64,000 nucleotides of DNA from Marinobacter caseinilyticus. Lineage in GTDB: Bacteria > Pseudomonadota > Gammaproteobacteria > Pseudomonadales > Oleiphilaceae. The notes below the pieces were generated by a model that did not search any database, was not told the origin of the DNA, and saw only the letters and a program-made list of their open reading frames with translations. The stretch lies in NCBI RefSeq assembly GCF_011074955.1, contig NZ_WUQJ01000034.1:62001-126000 (forward strand), given 5' to 3'. Positions 45,273 through 53,383 of the stretch are shown in pieces (within the stretch, counting starts at the first letter, position 1; the number at the start of each line of letters is the position of its first letter). Made by a program: the position numbers and the translations under genes.

Positions 45273-46336
45273 TACAGGTCACTTGCTCTAATCAGTTTCA
45301 GACACCGCTGTTCCAGGTACTGCGCGGCCTGACCAAAAGCGGCAAAGCGCTTGTCCTGAGTCTGGCCATGGTAGTAACGGTTGTAGATTTGCTGGACGAT
45401 CACCGCCAATCGGAACAAGCCATAGATTTCGTAAAAATCGAAACGTTCAACCCGGAACCCGGATTTGGCCATGTAGTATTCGACCACTTCCTTGCGAGTC
45501 AGCATGCCGGGACGATGGGTGGGCTGGCGCCGCAGCATGTGAAACGGCGCATCGTCGTCCTGCTGGATCCAGTAGGCCAGGCTGTTGCCCAGATCCATCA
45601 GCGGATCACCAATCGTCGCCATTTCCCAGTCCAGCACCCCGATCACCTCAAAGGGGTTGTCGGGATTCAGCACCACGTTGTCAAAGCGAAAATCGTTGTG
45701 AATCACGCACTGGGCAATGTCGTTTGGCATCTTGTCGTTCAGCCACGCCATCACCGCCTCGAAATCCCCGACATCGTCGGTTTTGGCTTTGCGGAAACGA
45801 TCGCTCCAACCACCAATTTGGCGCTGCACATAACCCGGCCCCTTGCCCAGGTGATCCAGGCCAGCAGCCTGCGCATCGACCCGGTGCAAGTCCACCAGCT
45901 TGTCGATCACATTCAGGCACAGCTTGCGGGTATCGCCTGCATCCAGTTCCAAATCCGTTGGGAAATCCTGGCGCAGGATGATGCCTTGCAGCCGTTCCAT
46001 GACATAGAAATCGCAACCCAGCACATCGTGGTCGTCGCAAATGGCAATGATGTCAGGCACATAGGGATAAACCGGCTTAAGCGCCCGCATCACCTTGGCT
46101 TCACGCAACATATCGTGGGCGGACTTGGCTATTTTACCGAAGGGCGGTCGCCGCAGCACGTAGGAACGGTCGCCGTAATCAACCTGATAAGTGAGATTGG
46201 ACGCGCCTCCCGGGTATTGACGGATGGACGGTTCACCACTCAGATCCGGCAAGGCCTGTTTCATGAACTGGTCCACGGTGTGAGCGTCGAGCTCCTCACC
46301 CTCGCGGATGTCGATGGCCTGATCAATCTGCGTCAT
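45272..46336 (-). CDS. Phosphotransferase family protein (ACAD10/11 kinase-domain type)
   Basis: A 354-residue aminoglycoside-phosphotransferase-fold kinase. The N-lobe has QYPGGASNLTYQVDYG and YVLRRPPFGK. The Brenner catalytic loop is IHNDFRFDN (D215, N220) and the metal aspartate lies in GVLDWEMATIGDP (D236). Homologous domains in mammalian ACAD10/11 and in bacterial LvaA phosphorylate 4-hydroxyacyl-CoA. The acyl-CoA dehydrogenase two genes upstream is the matching partner. GGAGAG precedes the ATG. Confidence 0.88.
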   Translation of the reverse strand: MTQIDQAIDIREGEELDAHTVDQFMKQALPDLSGEPSIRQYPGGASNLTYQVDYGDRSYVLRRPPFGKIAKSAHDMLREAKVMRALKPVYPYVPDIIAICDDHDVLGCDFYVMERLQGIILRQDFPTDLELDAGDTRKLCLNVIDKLVDLHRVDAQAAGLDHLGKGPGYVQRQIGGWSDRFRKAKTDDVGDFEAVMAWLNDKMPNDIAQCVIHNDFRFDNVVLNPDNPFEVIGVLDWEMATIGDPLMDLGNSLAYWIQQDDDAPFHMLRRQPTHRPGMLTRKEVVEYYMAKSGFRVERFDFYEIYGLFRLAVIVQQIYNRYYHGQTQDKRFAAFGQAAQYLEQRCLKLIRASDL

Positions 46337-46377
46337 TCCGGACTCTCCTTATTCTGTCATTTCACCGGTTCGACCCT

Positions 46378-47193
46378 TCAGGCCGATCCGCCCATTTTTG
46401 TCATCCAGCGCTTACTTTCCTTATGCATCAGCCAATCAAACGCCCAGGGTGCGTGTCGTTTAAGAATCCACAATCGGCGCTCCTTGGCATGCGGCAGGAC
46501 CCAGAAGTCACCGGCGTTAACGGAACGGATGATATCTTTCGCGACGTCGTCCGCGGTGATGGTGGAGCGCTTCATCAGTTTGTTGATATTTTGCTGGATG
46601 CCGGCAATGTCGGAACGCATGGACTGCGTCAGATTGGTCTGGAAGAACGCCGGGCAAACACAGCTGGTGTGAATGCCGTAATCCCGGAGTTCCTGGCTCA
46701 ACGTTTCCGACAGCGCGATCACCCCCGCCTTGGAAACATTGTAGCTGCTCATCAACGGTGCCAGCATTAAACCCGCCATCGAGGCAATGTTGACGAACGC
46801 ACCGGCACCCTGTTTTTTGAACAATGGCGTAAACGCTTTACAGCCTCGCACCACGCCCATGACATTTATGTCGAGAATCCATTCCCAATCCGCCAGGGTG
46901 GATTCTTCAATGGTCCCCGCCGAAGCCACGCCGGCATTGTTGACAACCACATCGACCCCGCCCCACTTCTGTTCGAGATCATCCCGGACCTGCTCAAGAT
47001 CTTTCAGCCGCCGCACATCACAACGGACAAAGTAGCCTTCGCCGCCCTGCTGGCGAATTTCGGTTTCGACCTCGGCGCCCTGTTCCGGATTGATATCGCC
47101 AATACAGACTTTGGCGCCGGTCTTTGCGTACGCCAGTGCGAGCGCACGGCCCAGTCCACTGGCACCACCGGTGATAAATACTCGTTGACTCAT
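46378..47193 (-). CDS. SDR family oxidoreductase
   Basis: A 271-residue short-chain dehydrogenase: TGGASGLG cofactor motif, NNAGVAS, catalytic serine in VNIASMAGL, YNVSK catalytic pair. The C-terminal tail is basic and aromatic (RRLWILKRHAPWAFDWL), suggesting membrane contact. The ATG at 47193 (after GGGGT) is chosen over one six codons earlier. 21 bp after the acyl-CoA dehydrogenase gene. Confidence 0.87.
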   Translation of the reverse strand: MSQRVFITGGASGLGRALALAYAKTGAKVCIGDINPEQGAEVETEIRQQGGEGYFVRCDVRRLKDLEQVRDDLEQKWGGVDVVVNNAGVASAGTIEESTLADWEWILDINVMGVVRGCKAFTPLFKKQGAGAFVNIASMAGLMLAPLMSSYNVSKAGVIALSETLSQELRDYGIHTSCVCPAFFQTNLTQSMRSDIAGIQQNINKLMKRSTITADDVAKDIIRSVNAGDFWVLPHAKERRLWILKRHAPWAFDWLMHKESKRWMTKMGGSA

Positions 47194-47214
47194 GTCGTTA
47201 CCCCATTTCAAACA

Positions 47215-48426
47215 TTATTTCGCGTATTTTTTCAGCTCCAGACGAGCCACCATCGCACGGTGTACCTCGTCCGGACCATCAGCCAGGCGCAACGCCCGGG
47301 CGTAAGCAAATAGCCCAGTGAGCGGGAAGTCTTCATCGCTGACACCGCCGCCGCCGTGAATCTGAATTGCCTGATCTACAATGGCTTGCAGCATCTGCGG
47401 AATCACGGCCTTGATCATCGACACTTCACTGAGTGCCCCCATGATGCCTTTGGTATCGAGCAGCCAGGCACACTTAAGCGTCAACAACCGAGCCTGCTCA
47501 ATCGACATGCGGGCATTGGCAATGATGTCCGGGTTGCCGCCCAGCTTTGCGATCGGGCGACCGAACGCCTCCCGGCTAATCGCCCGACGAATCAACAGCT
47601 CCAGTGTCCGTTCGGCCGCTCCGATCGCCCGCATGCAGTGATGAACCCGACCGGGGCCAAGGCGTCCCTGGGCAATTTCAAAACCACGACCCGGCCCGGC
47701 GATGATGGCGCTCTTGGGCAACCGCACGTCGGTAAAGCTGACTTCACCGTGGCCATAGGGCTCATCGTAGGCACCGAACACAGGCAACATACGCTCAACC
47801 TTGATGCCTGGGGTGTCCAGAGGCACCAGCACCATCGAGTGCTGGCGGTGTTTGTGCGCATCGCCATCGGTCAGGCCCATAAAAATAGCGACCTGACAGT
47901 CGGGGTGACCAATCCCCGTACTCCACCATTTACGGCCATTGAGCACAACCTCGTCGCCCTCGACCACCGCCGTTGCCGCCATGTTGGTGGCATCGGATGA
48001 GGCCACACCAGGTTCGGTCATACAGAAGGCGGAGCGAACTTCACCACTCATCAGTCGTGGCAACCACTCGGCTTTTTGCGCGTCTGAGCCAAAGTGAATG
48101 AGGACTTCCATGTTGCCAGTATCCGGTGCATTACAATTGAAAATTTCCGGCGCAATAAAACTGCGCCCGGTCTCTTCAGCGATCAGCGCGTAATCTGAAT
48201 TCAACAGTCCGCAGCCGTGCGTCTCGTCTGGAAAAAACATGTTCCAGAGGCCCTGGGCTTTGGCCTTCTCTTTGAGTTCACGAATAATGGGCAGCACCAC
48301 CCAGCGATTGTCCCGGGCCGCCAGTTCTTTGTAATAAGCATCTTCGACGGGAAAAATCTCATCTTTCATGAACGCTTTGACGCGATCGAGATAATCCTGA
48401 CCTTTTGTTGAGATGGTAAAGTCCAT
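47215..48426 (-). CDS. Acyl-CoA dehydrogenase of ACAD10/11 type
   Basis: A 403-residue FAD flavoprotein. Visible: FCMTEPGVASSDATN (FAD/substrate loop), NGRKWWSTGIGHP, REAFGRPIAKLGGN, QIHGGGGVSDEDFPL. At the position of the medium-chain enzyme's catalytic glutamate the sequence reads LADGPDEVH, giving Asp383, as in human ACAD11. That branch removes phosphate from 4-phosphoacyl-CoA rather than doing ordinary beta-oxidation. ATG at 48426 has GGGGAG at 7 bases; upstream in-frame starts are worse. First gene of the operon. Confidence 0.88.
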   Translation of the reverse strand: MDFTISTKGQDYLDRVKAFMKDEIFPVEDAYYKELAARDNRWVVLPIIRELKEKAKAQGLWNMFFPDETHGCGLLNSDYALIAEETGRSFIAPEIFNCNAPDTGNMEVLIHFGSDAQKAEWLPRLMSGEVRSAFCMTEPGVASSDATNMAATAVVEGDEVVLNGRKWWSTGIGHPDCQVAIFMGLTDGDAHKHRQHSMVLVPLDTPGIKVERMLPVFGAYDEPYGHGEVSFTDVRLPKSAIIAGPGRGFEIAQGRLGPGRVHHCMRAIGAAERTLELLIRRAISREAFGRPIAKLGGNPDIIANARMSIEQARLLTLKCAWLLDTKGIMGALSEVSMIKAVIPQMLQAIVDQAIQIHGGGGVSDEDFPLTGLFAYARALRLADGPDEVHRAMVARLELKKYAK

Positions 48427-48478
48427 AGTCATGCTCCCCGCCGGTAAAGTTGGAATCGGTACCACCGATAATGCGACC

Positions 48479-48498
48479 AGTCTAGAGTTGCTCTAACT
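48479..48498. promoter_or_regulatory. LysR box (T-N11-A dyad) of the ACAD operon
   Basis: TAGAG (48483-48487) and CTCTA (48491-48495) form a perfect dyad with TTG between, fitting the T-N11-A consensus of LysR-type regulators, with partial symmetry outside it. It lies between the divergent LysR gene and the ACAD operon, 53 bp before the ACAD start codon. Confidence 0.55.
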
Positions 48499-48564
48499 AT
48501 TACGCGACTGAATTATTCTTATCATTTATCATTAGCATTACTTATTCTATGAACGGGCTTGGGT

Positions 48565-49482
48565 ATGGCGCTGAATCGACTCGATCTTAATTTGCTGCAC
48601 GTGTTTGACACCATTTTCCGGGAAGGCAGCCTGACGCGTGCAGCCCGCGCGCTCCACCTGACGCAGCCCGCCGTCAGTCATTCGCTGGCACGGTTACGCG
48701 AACACTTTGACGACCCGCTGTTTACCCGCCAGGGCAATCAGATGGTGCCTACCCCCCTGGCCCGACGGTTTGCCGAGTCGATGCGCCCCGGCCTGACACA
48801 GATTCAGAGTGCGGTGAACCAGTTCCATGCCTTTGATCCCGCCAGTCAGCGTAAAACTTATTCACTGGCACTGCGGGATATACTGGAGTCGACGTTCCTG
48901 CCCCGGCTGATGAGCTGCCTGGACGGTTACCCGGACATTGAAATCGTTAGCCAGCGCATTGCCCGCCGGGACATGGAAACCCAGTTGGCCGCCGGTAAGC
49001 TGGATTATGCGGTGGATGTCCTGTTGCCGATCAGCGATCAGACCGCCCACGAATTGCTCCGCAAAGATCGACTGGTGGTCATCGCCCGGGACCAGAACCC
49101 GCTGGCTGACAAGCCACTGGAAATGGAGGCGTACCTGAAAGCACAGCATGTGCTGGTATCGTCGCGCGCGGAAGGACCGGGTATTGAGGATTTCGAGTTG
49201 TCGCGGCTGGGGGTACAACGACGCATCCGGCTCAGGTGCCAGCATTATTACGCCGCTTGCCGGGTGGTCGAAAAAACCGATTTGCTACTGACCATGCCGG
49301 AAACCTACGCCCGCATGATTGCCGAACATGCGAGCATCCAGATTTTGACGCCACCCGTTGAATTGCCAGGCATAGATGTGCATTTGTATTGGCACAGACC
49401 TTATGAAAAGGAGCCTGCACTGATCTGGTTTCGGGAGCAACTGCATTCCGTTGCCGGCGATGACACAGAGCCAACCGACTGA
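48565..49482 (+). CDS. LysR family transcriptional regulator
   Basis: A 305-residue regulator with the N-terminal winged helix (LNLLHVFDTIFREGSLTRAA to PAVSHSLARLREHF) and a substrate-binding-protein-like effector domain (about 90-295). The ATG at 48565 with GGGCTTGGG upstream is used; a TTG two codons earlier is less likely. Divergent from the ACAD operon, which it probably controls with an acyl-CoA or acid effector. Confidence 0.9.
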   Translation: MALNRLDLNLLHVFDTIFREGSLTRAARALHLTQPAVSHSLARLREHFDDPLFTRQGNQMVPTPLARRFAESMRPGLTQIQSAVNQFHAFDPASQRKTYSLALRDILESTFLPRLMSCLDGYPDIEIVSQRIARRDMETQLAAGKLDYAVDVLLPISDQTAHELLRKDRLVVIARDQNPLADKPLEMEAYLKAQHVLVSSRAEGPGIEDFELSRLGVQRRIRLRCQHYYAACRVVEKTDLLLTMPETYARMIAEHASIQILTPPVELPGIDVHLYWHRPYEKEPALIWFREQLHSVAGDDTEPTD

Positions 49483-49483
49483 C

Positions 49484-49882
49484 TCAGATCGCGCCCACGG
49501 CGAACAACAGCGCTGCAAAGGCCAGCAGGGTAATACCGAGCGCGGCCACTACGATGGCCAGCCCCCAACCCACGGCCGCAGCATCGGACAATGGCAAATC
49601 GTGCGCGCGGAGGGTGCGGTAGAATGCCCAAGGTCCCAGCACAAAGGCCCCTACGACCGCGAAGACCAAACCAAGACTGATTCCGGTAAAGGTCCAGGTC
49701 GCAAGTACCATTGAGCGATCGGACAGGTTGTTAACCACACCGTGGCGGGCCAGAAAATATCGGCAGAAAAGCCACAATAAGAGAAACAACATCGCAACCA
49801 GTACAATGGCGCCGGCGACGGTAACGACTCGATAGATCACTCTTTCATCACTCCTCGACACCCAGCTTAATTCTGGCGCCAT
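49484..49882 (-). CDS. Small integral membrane protein, unknown
   Basis: A 132-residue protein with three predicted helices (about 18-42, 62-86, 103-130) and no recognised motif. Converges with the LysR gene and ends 2 bp from it. The ATG has no ribosome site; a GTG 14 codons later (49840) follows AGGAGT and may be the true start, giving MIYRVVTVAG. Function unknown. Confidence 0.6.
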   Translation of the reverse strand: MAPELSWVSRSDERVIYRVVTVAGAIVLVAMLFLLLWLFCRYFLARHGVVNNLSDRSMVLATWTFTGISLGLVFAVVGAFVLGPWAFYRTLRAHDLPLSDAAAVGWGLAIVVAALGITLLAFAALLFAVGAI

Positions 49883-49935
49883 GATTGGCGATTAAGCACC
49901 TGGTAAGGCACTCGCTAACAAGCGAAGGTCGCTGG

Positions 49936-50799
49936 TTAGCGCCCTGTGTCGCCAGGAAACCAGGGCTCGGGCAGCGTTTCAAAACCTGGCTTGGCGAATA
50001 GATACCCTTGAAACAATTCAATACCCCGTGATCGCAGCCAGCCATACTCCGCTTCCGTCTCAACCCCTTCCGCGATGATCCTGCCACCGAGTTGCTCCAT
50101 CATGGTGATGATGCCATTCACCACGGCTTGCTTGTTTGGTTCAAGATCTATGTTCCGGATCAGGGCCATATCAAGTTTTAACAGATCCGGCGGGCTTGCG
50201 GTCATGATATTCAGTCGTGAATAGCCGGCACCGAAATCATCCATCGCCGTCTGAAACCCCATTTTCTTGTAGGCACTGATGATCGATATGATGTGGTCTG
50301 AGGAATCGGTCAGATCTTCCGATTCCAAAAACTCGAAAATAATGTTTTTGGTATCGAAATTATAGGTCTTGGCCGCGGCCAGAGTCGTGCGAATACAGTA
50401 CTCCGCTTTATAGACCGCATTTGGCATAAAATTAATGCTTAACTTGGTGGTCATGCCCAGCTGGGAGGCCAACTTTACCGCTTTAACCCGACAGATCTGG
50501 TCAAACGAATACCGGGTGGTGTTATTGACCTGAGCAAGGATGCTCTGCGCCCCTTCCCCATTGAGCCCCCGAACCAGCGCCTCATAGGCGTAAATCGACT
50601 GGTCAGACACATCCACGATAGGTTGGAAAGCGAAACTAAACTTGAAACTCAATCCATTGCCACACGCACATTCCCCACAATGACTTTCATCAAGCAGGGT
50701 ATCCGGAAACACAGAGTTCGATAGACCCACTACCAAATACTCCAAGGCTGTCGATAAGTCGCTTACAATGCCAAACACTGGAGTCTGTAACAATATCAA
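49936..50799 (-). CDS. EAL domain c-di-GMP phosphodiesterase
   Basis: A protein of up to 287 residues. The EAL domain (about 50-280) has YEALVRG, the metal ligands in INFMPN, EFLES, MDDFGAGYS, LLKLDMALIRNID and AEGVETEAE, so hydrolysis of c-di-GMP to pGpG is expected. Just before it lies a cysteine cluster, HCGECACGNGL (C41, C44, C46), that may bind metal. The start is uncertain: the frame opens with TTG at 50799 and no good ATG precedes the cysteine cluster. Confidence 0.85.
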   Translation of the reverse strand: MILLQTPVFGIVSDLSTALEYLVVGLSNSVFPDTLLDESHCGECACGNGLSFKFSFAFQPIVDVSDQSIYAYEALVRGLNGEGAQSILAQVNNTTRYSFDQICRVKAVKLASQLGMTTKLSINFMPNAVYKAEYCIRTTLAAAKTYNFDTKNIIFEFLESEDLTDSSDHIISIISAYKKMGFQTAMDDFGAGYSRLNIMTASPPDLLKLDMALIRNIDLEPNKQAVVNGIITMMEQLGGRIIAEGVETEAEYGWLRSRGIELFQGYLFAKPGFETLPEPWFPGDTGR

Positions 50800-50880
50800 A
50801 GTGTAACCTGTGATAAAGAATTATCGCCGGGACTGCTTTCATCCCGGCCGTTGTTGATGGCGTATCGGTCTTGCGCATCT

Positions 50881-50899
50881 ACACTGAATCCAACAGTGT
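50881..50899. promoter_or_regulatory. Dyad upstream of the tartrate-type dehydrogenase
   Basis: ACACTG and CAGTGT flank a 7-base spacer 34 bp before the start codon. It could be an operator or a 5'-leader hairpin. A second hairpin (GCCGGGA 50826-50832, TCCCGGC 50842-50848) lies in the same intergenic gap. Confidence 0.3.
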
Positions 50900-50933
50900 G
50901 TATCGACACACAAAGAAACCAGGAGGCGCATCC

Positions 50934-52085
50934 ATGTCTGAGAAAATTCGTATCGCGGTGACACCCGGCGACGGCATTGGCCCAGAGGTGGTGGCTGAGG
51001 CTGTTCGCTGCCTGGAAAAGCTTCGGGAACGCCACGGCCTGGCACTGGAATGGACCCGCTTCCCATGGCCCTCCCACGCCTGGCATGAGCAGCATGGCGA
51101 AGTCATGCCCGAGGATGCGCTGGACCAACTGAAAGCCTATGACGCGATTCTGCTGGGCGCGCTTGGAGACCCCGGCCCACTGGCCGACCCCAACCGCTAC
51201 CTGTTAGCAGACAGTGTCTCCCTCGCCCCCCTGCTGCAGATGCGGAAAGGGTTCGATCAATGGGTGTGTGAGCGCCCGGCCCGATTGTTGCCAGGTGCCC
51301 GCCAATTTTTAGCGGATGACCGGGCCAAAGACATCGACATGCTGGTGATTCGGGAGAACAGTGAGGGCGAGTACGTTGGCCAGGGCGGACGCCTGCGGCA
51401 GGGCAAACCGGATGAGGTTGCCACCCAGATGGAGGTGTTTACCCGGCGCGCCACCGACCGGATCATCCGGTACGGATTTGAGCAAGCCCGCCTGCGAGCC
51501 CAGCACCGCGCCGCCGAAGGCAACACCCGGCGATTCAAAACGCTGGAGGGCCAGGAGTGCGAAAGTCAGGTTTGCATCGTCACCAAACGCAATGCCTTAC
51601 GCTACTGGGGAGACATGTACTCTGAAGCCTTTGCGGACATTGCCCAAGACTACCCCGATGTCGCAACCCACCACGAACTGGTGGACGCGGCCTGCATGAA
51701 GTTTGTCCAATGCCCGTGGCACTTCGATGTCGTAGTGGCGAGTAACCTGCAGGGCGACATTCTGACCGATTTGGCCGCAGTTCTGTCCGGTGGCATGGGG
51801 GTGGCCCCTTCCTGCAACCTGAACCCGGACGATGACAGTGTGCCGTCGATGTTTGAACCGACCCATGGCAGTGCCCCGGACATTGCCGGTCAAGGCTTGG
51901 CCGACCCCACCGCGATGCTCTTCACCACCGCGAGGATGCTGGAATGGCTGGGACGTCGGGACGATACCCTGAAAGCCGCGGGCAAGGCCCTGTTCAATGC
52001 CGTTGCTGGCGATCTGGCCGAGAACGGCGGCCAGCGCCGGGATACCCGCACCGTCGGTGATGCCATCCTCCAACGACTCGAATGA
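50934..52085 (+). CDS. Tartrate/D-malate dehydrogenase family protein (isopropylmalate dehydrogenase-like)
   Basis: A 383-residue metal- and NAD-dependent decarboxylating dehydrogenase. IAVTPGDGIGPEV at the N-terminus, the metal aspartates in ASNLQGDILTDLAAVLSGG and the nucleotide loop FEPTHGSAPDIAGQGLADP are the family marks. Closest in layout to tartrate dehydrogenase/D-malate dehydrogenase rather than LeuB. AGGAGG precedes ATG 50934. Convergent with a D-2-hydroxyacid dehydrogenase across a hairpin. Confidence 0.85.
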   Translation: MSEKIRIAVTPGDGIGPEVVAEAVRCLEKLRERHGLALEWTRFPWPSHAWHEQHGEVMPEDALDQLKAYDAILLGALGDPGPLADPNRYLLADSVSLAPLLQMRKGFDQWVCERPARLLPGARQFLADDRAKDIDMLVIRENSEGEYVGQGGRLRQGKPDEVATQMEVFTRRATDRIIRYGFEQARLRAQHRAAEGNTRRFKTLEGQECESQVCIVTKRNALRYWGDMYSEAFADIAQDYPDVATHHELVDAACMKFVQCPWHFDVVVASNLQGDILTDLAAVLSGGMGVAPSCNLNPDDDSVPSMFEPTHGSAPDIAGQGLADPTAMLFTTARMLEWLGRRDDTLKAAGKALFNAVAGDLAENGGQRRDTRTVGDAILQRLE

Positions 52086-52107
52086 GGCCAGCCACTACAC
52101 CGACGTG

Positions 52108-52140
52108 CACAGCCATTGCCCAAACCGGGTAATGGCTGTG
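52108..52140. terminator. Hairpin between convergent genes
   Basis: CACAGCCATT (52108-52117) pairs perfectly with AATGGCTGTG (52131-52140). No T-run; position between two convergent genes makes a shared transcript end likely. Confidence 0.6.
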
Positions 52141-52188
52141 ATGACCTGCCGCAAAGCGCCCACCGCTGGAAACACAAAACACGCAAGC

Positions 52189-53172
52189 CTATTTGGCGGC
52201 GTACCCCAAACGCTTGTCGACTTCATTGAATAGCGCGTCACCCGCTTGCCAGCGGTCAAAATTGTCCAGAAACTGATCGGTCAGCGCCCGTCGCCAGCCA
52301 ATAAAGTCCCCTGACATGTGCGCCGTCATTATAACGTTTTCCATGGCCCACAGTGGGTGATCCGACGGCAACGGCTCCTCCTCAAACACATCCAGCGCTG
52401 CCCCGGCGATCATATGGTAGTTCAGCGCATCCAGCAGATCCGCAGTATTCACGACCGGACCCCGGCCGATATTGATCAACCGGGCGGTGCTTTTCATCGC
52501 CTCAAAAGCCCGGCTATCGAACAGCCCCTCGGTCTGCGGCGTCAGGGGCGCCGCAATCACTACATAGTCGGCCAGTGCCAATTGATCAAACAACTCATCG
52601 TTGCCATGCACGGCCTCAAAATCCGGGTCATCGGACCGAGCCGAACGGGCAATGCCATGGGGAACCAACCCGATGGCACCGACCAGGCGCGCAATCTGGC
52701 GGCCGATCGACCCTGCCCCTACGATCAGCACCCGTTTGCCCTCTGCGCGCTCAGTGTCCCGATGCTCCCACCGGTGCTCCAACTGCAACCGAATGGAATG
52801 CGGAAAATCCTTAGCGAACATCAGAATGGTGCACAGCACATATTCGGCAATGGTGCGGTCAAAGATGCCGCGCGCGTTGGTTACCTTTACCGGCCCGTCA
52901 ATCAACGCCGGAAACATCAGGGCATCCACCCCCGCACTGGTTGCGTGGATCCACTCGAGCTGGTCGGCCTCCGGCCAGGCAGCTACCAGGGCCTCGGTGC
53001 GAAAATCAGTCACCATCATTACTTGAGTGCCGGGCAGCGTCGCCCGCAAGCTATCTTCATCGGACGCGAAGCGCACTTCGGCGCGCGCCCTCAGAGCATT
53101 CAGGCCGGGTGGCTCGGGTTCACCGGGCGCGGTAAGAACAGTGACGACAGGGGGTTTATCCGGACGGGCCAT
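52189..53172 (-). CDS. D-2-hydroxyacid dehydrogenase
   Basis: A 327-residue NAD(P)-dependent dehydrogenase of the phosphoglycerate dehydrogenase family. NAD motif VGAGSIGRQIARL, catalytic Arg in INIGRGPVVN, catalytic Glu in LDVFEEEPLPSDHPLW and His in IMTAHMSGDF. Likely acts on glyoxylate/hydroxypyruvate-like 2-ketoacids. Substrate not defined. Confidence 0.88.
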   Translation of the reverse strand: MARPDKPPVVTVLTAPGEPEPPGLNALRARAEVRFASDEDSLRATLPGTQVMMVTDFRTEALVAAWPEADQLEWIHATSAGVDALMFPALIDGPVKVTNARGIFDRTIAEYVLCTILMFAKDFPHSIRLQLEHRWEHRDTERAEGKRVLIVGAGSIGRQIARLVGAIGLVPHGIARSARSDDPDFEAVHGNDELFDQLALADYVVIAAPLTPQTEGLFDSRAFEAMKSTARLINIGRGPVVNTADLLDALNYHMIAGAALDVFEEEPLPSDHPLWAMENVIMTAHMSGDFIGWRRALTDQFLDNFDRWQAGDALFNEVDKRLGYAAK

Positions 53173-53383
53173 GGCGGTCTCTCTTTGCTGGCAGTAACGT
53201 TTCTACTTGGGAATATGTACCCTCAGTCTGGTGCCAGACACGGTGGCGGTCAAATGCCTTCGGGGGACAAATTAGACCATTGACTTAAAAATGAAAAAGG
53301 GTGCTTCAGAATGCTTGTTCCGCCCGACTTAAAGCACTAACCTGCAGACAGGTTGTTGTTCTCGTTTTCCTCAGGAGGTGCCC

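Noticed and set aside
45368..46672. 434-codon plus-strand frame opposite the kinase and SDR genes
   Set aside because: Antisense shadow of two well-supported genes; GC-rich codon bias opens the opposite frame.
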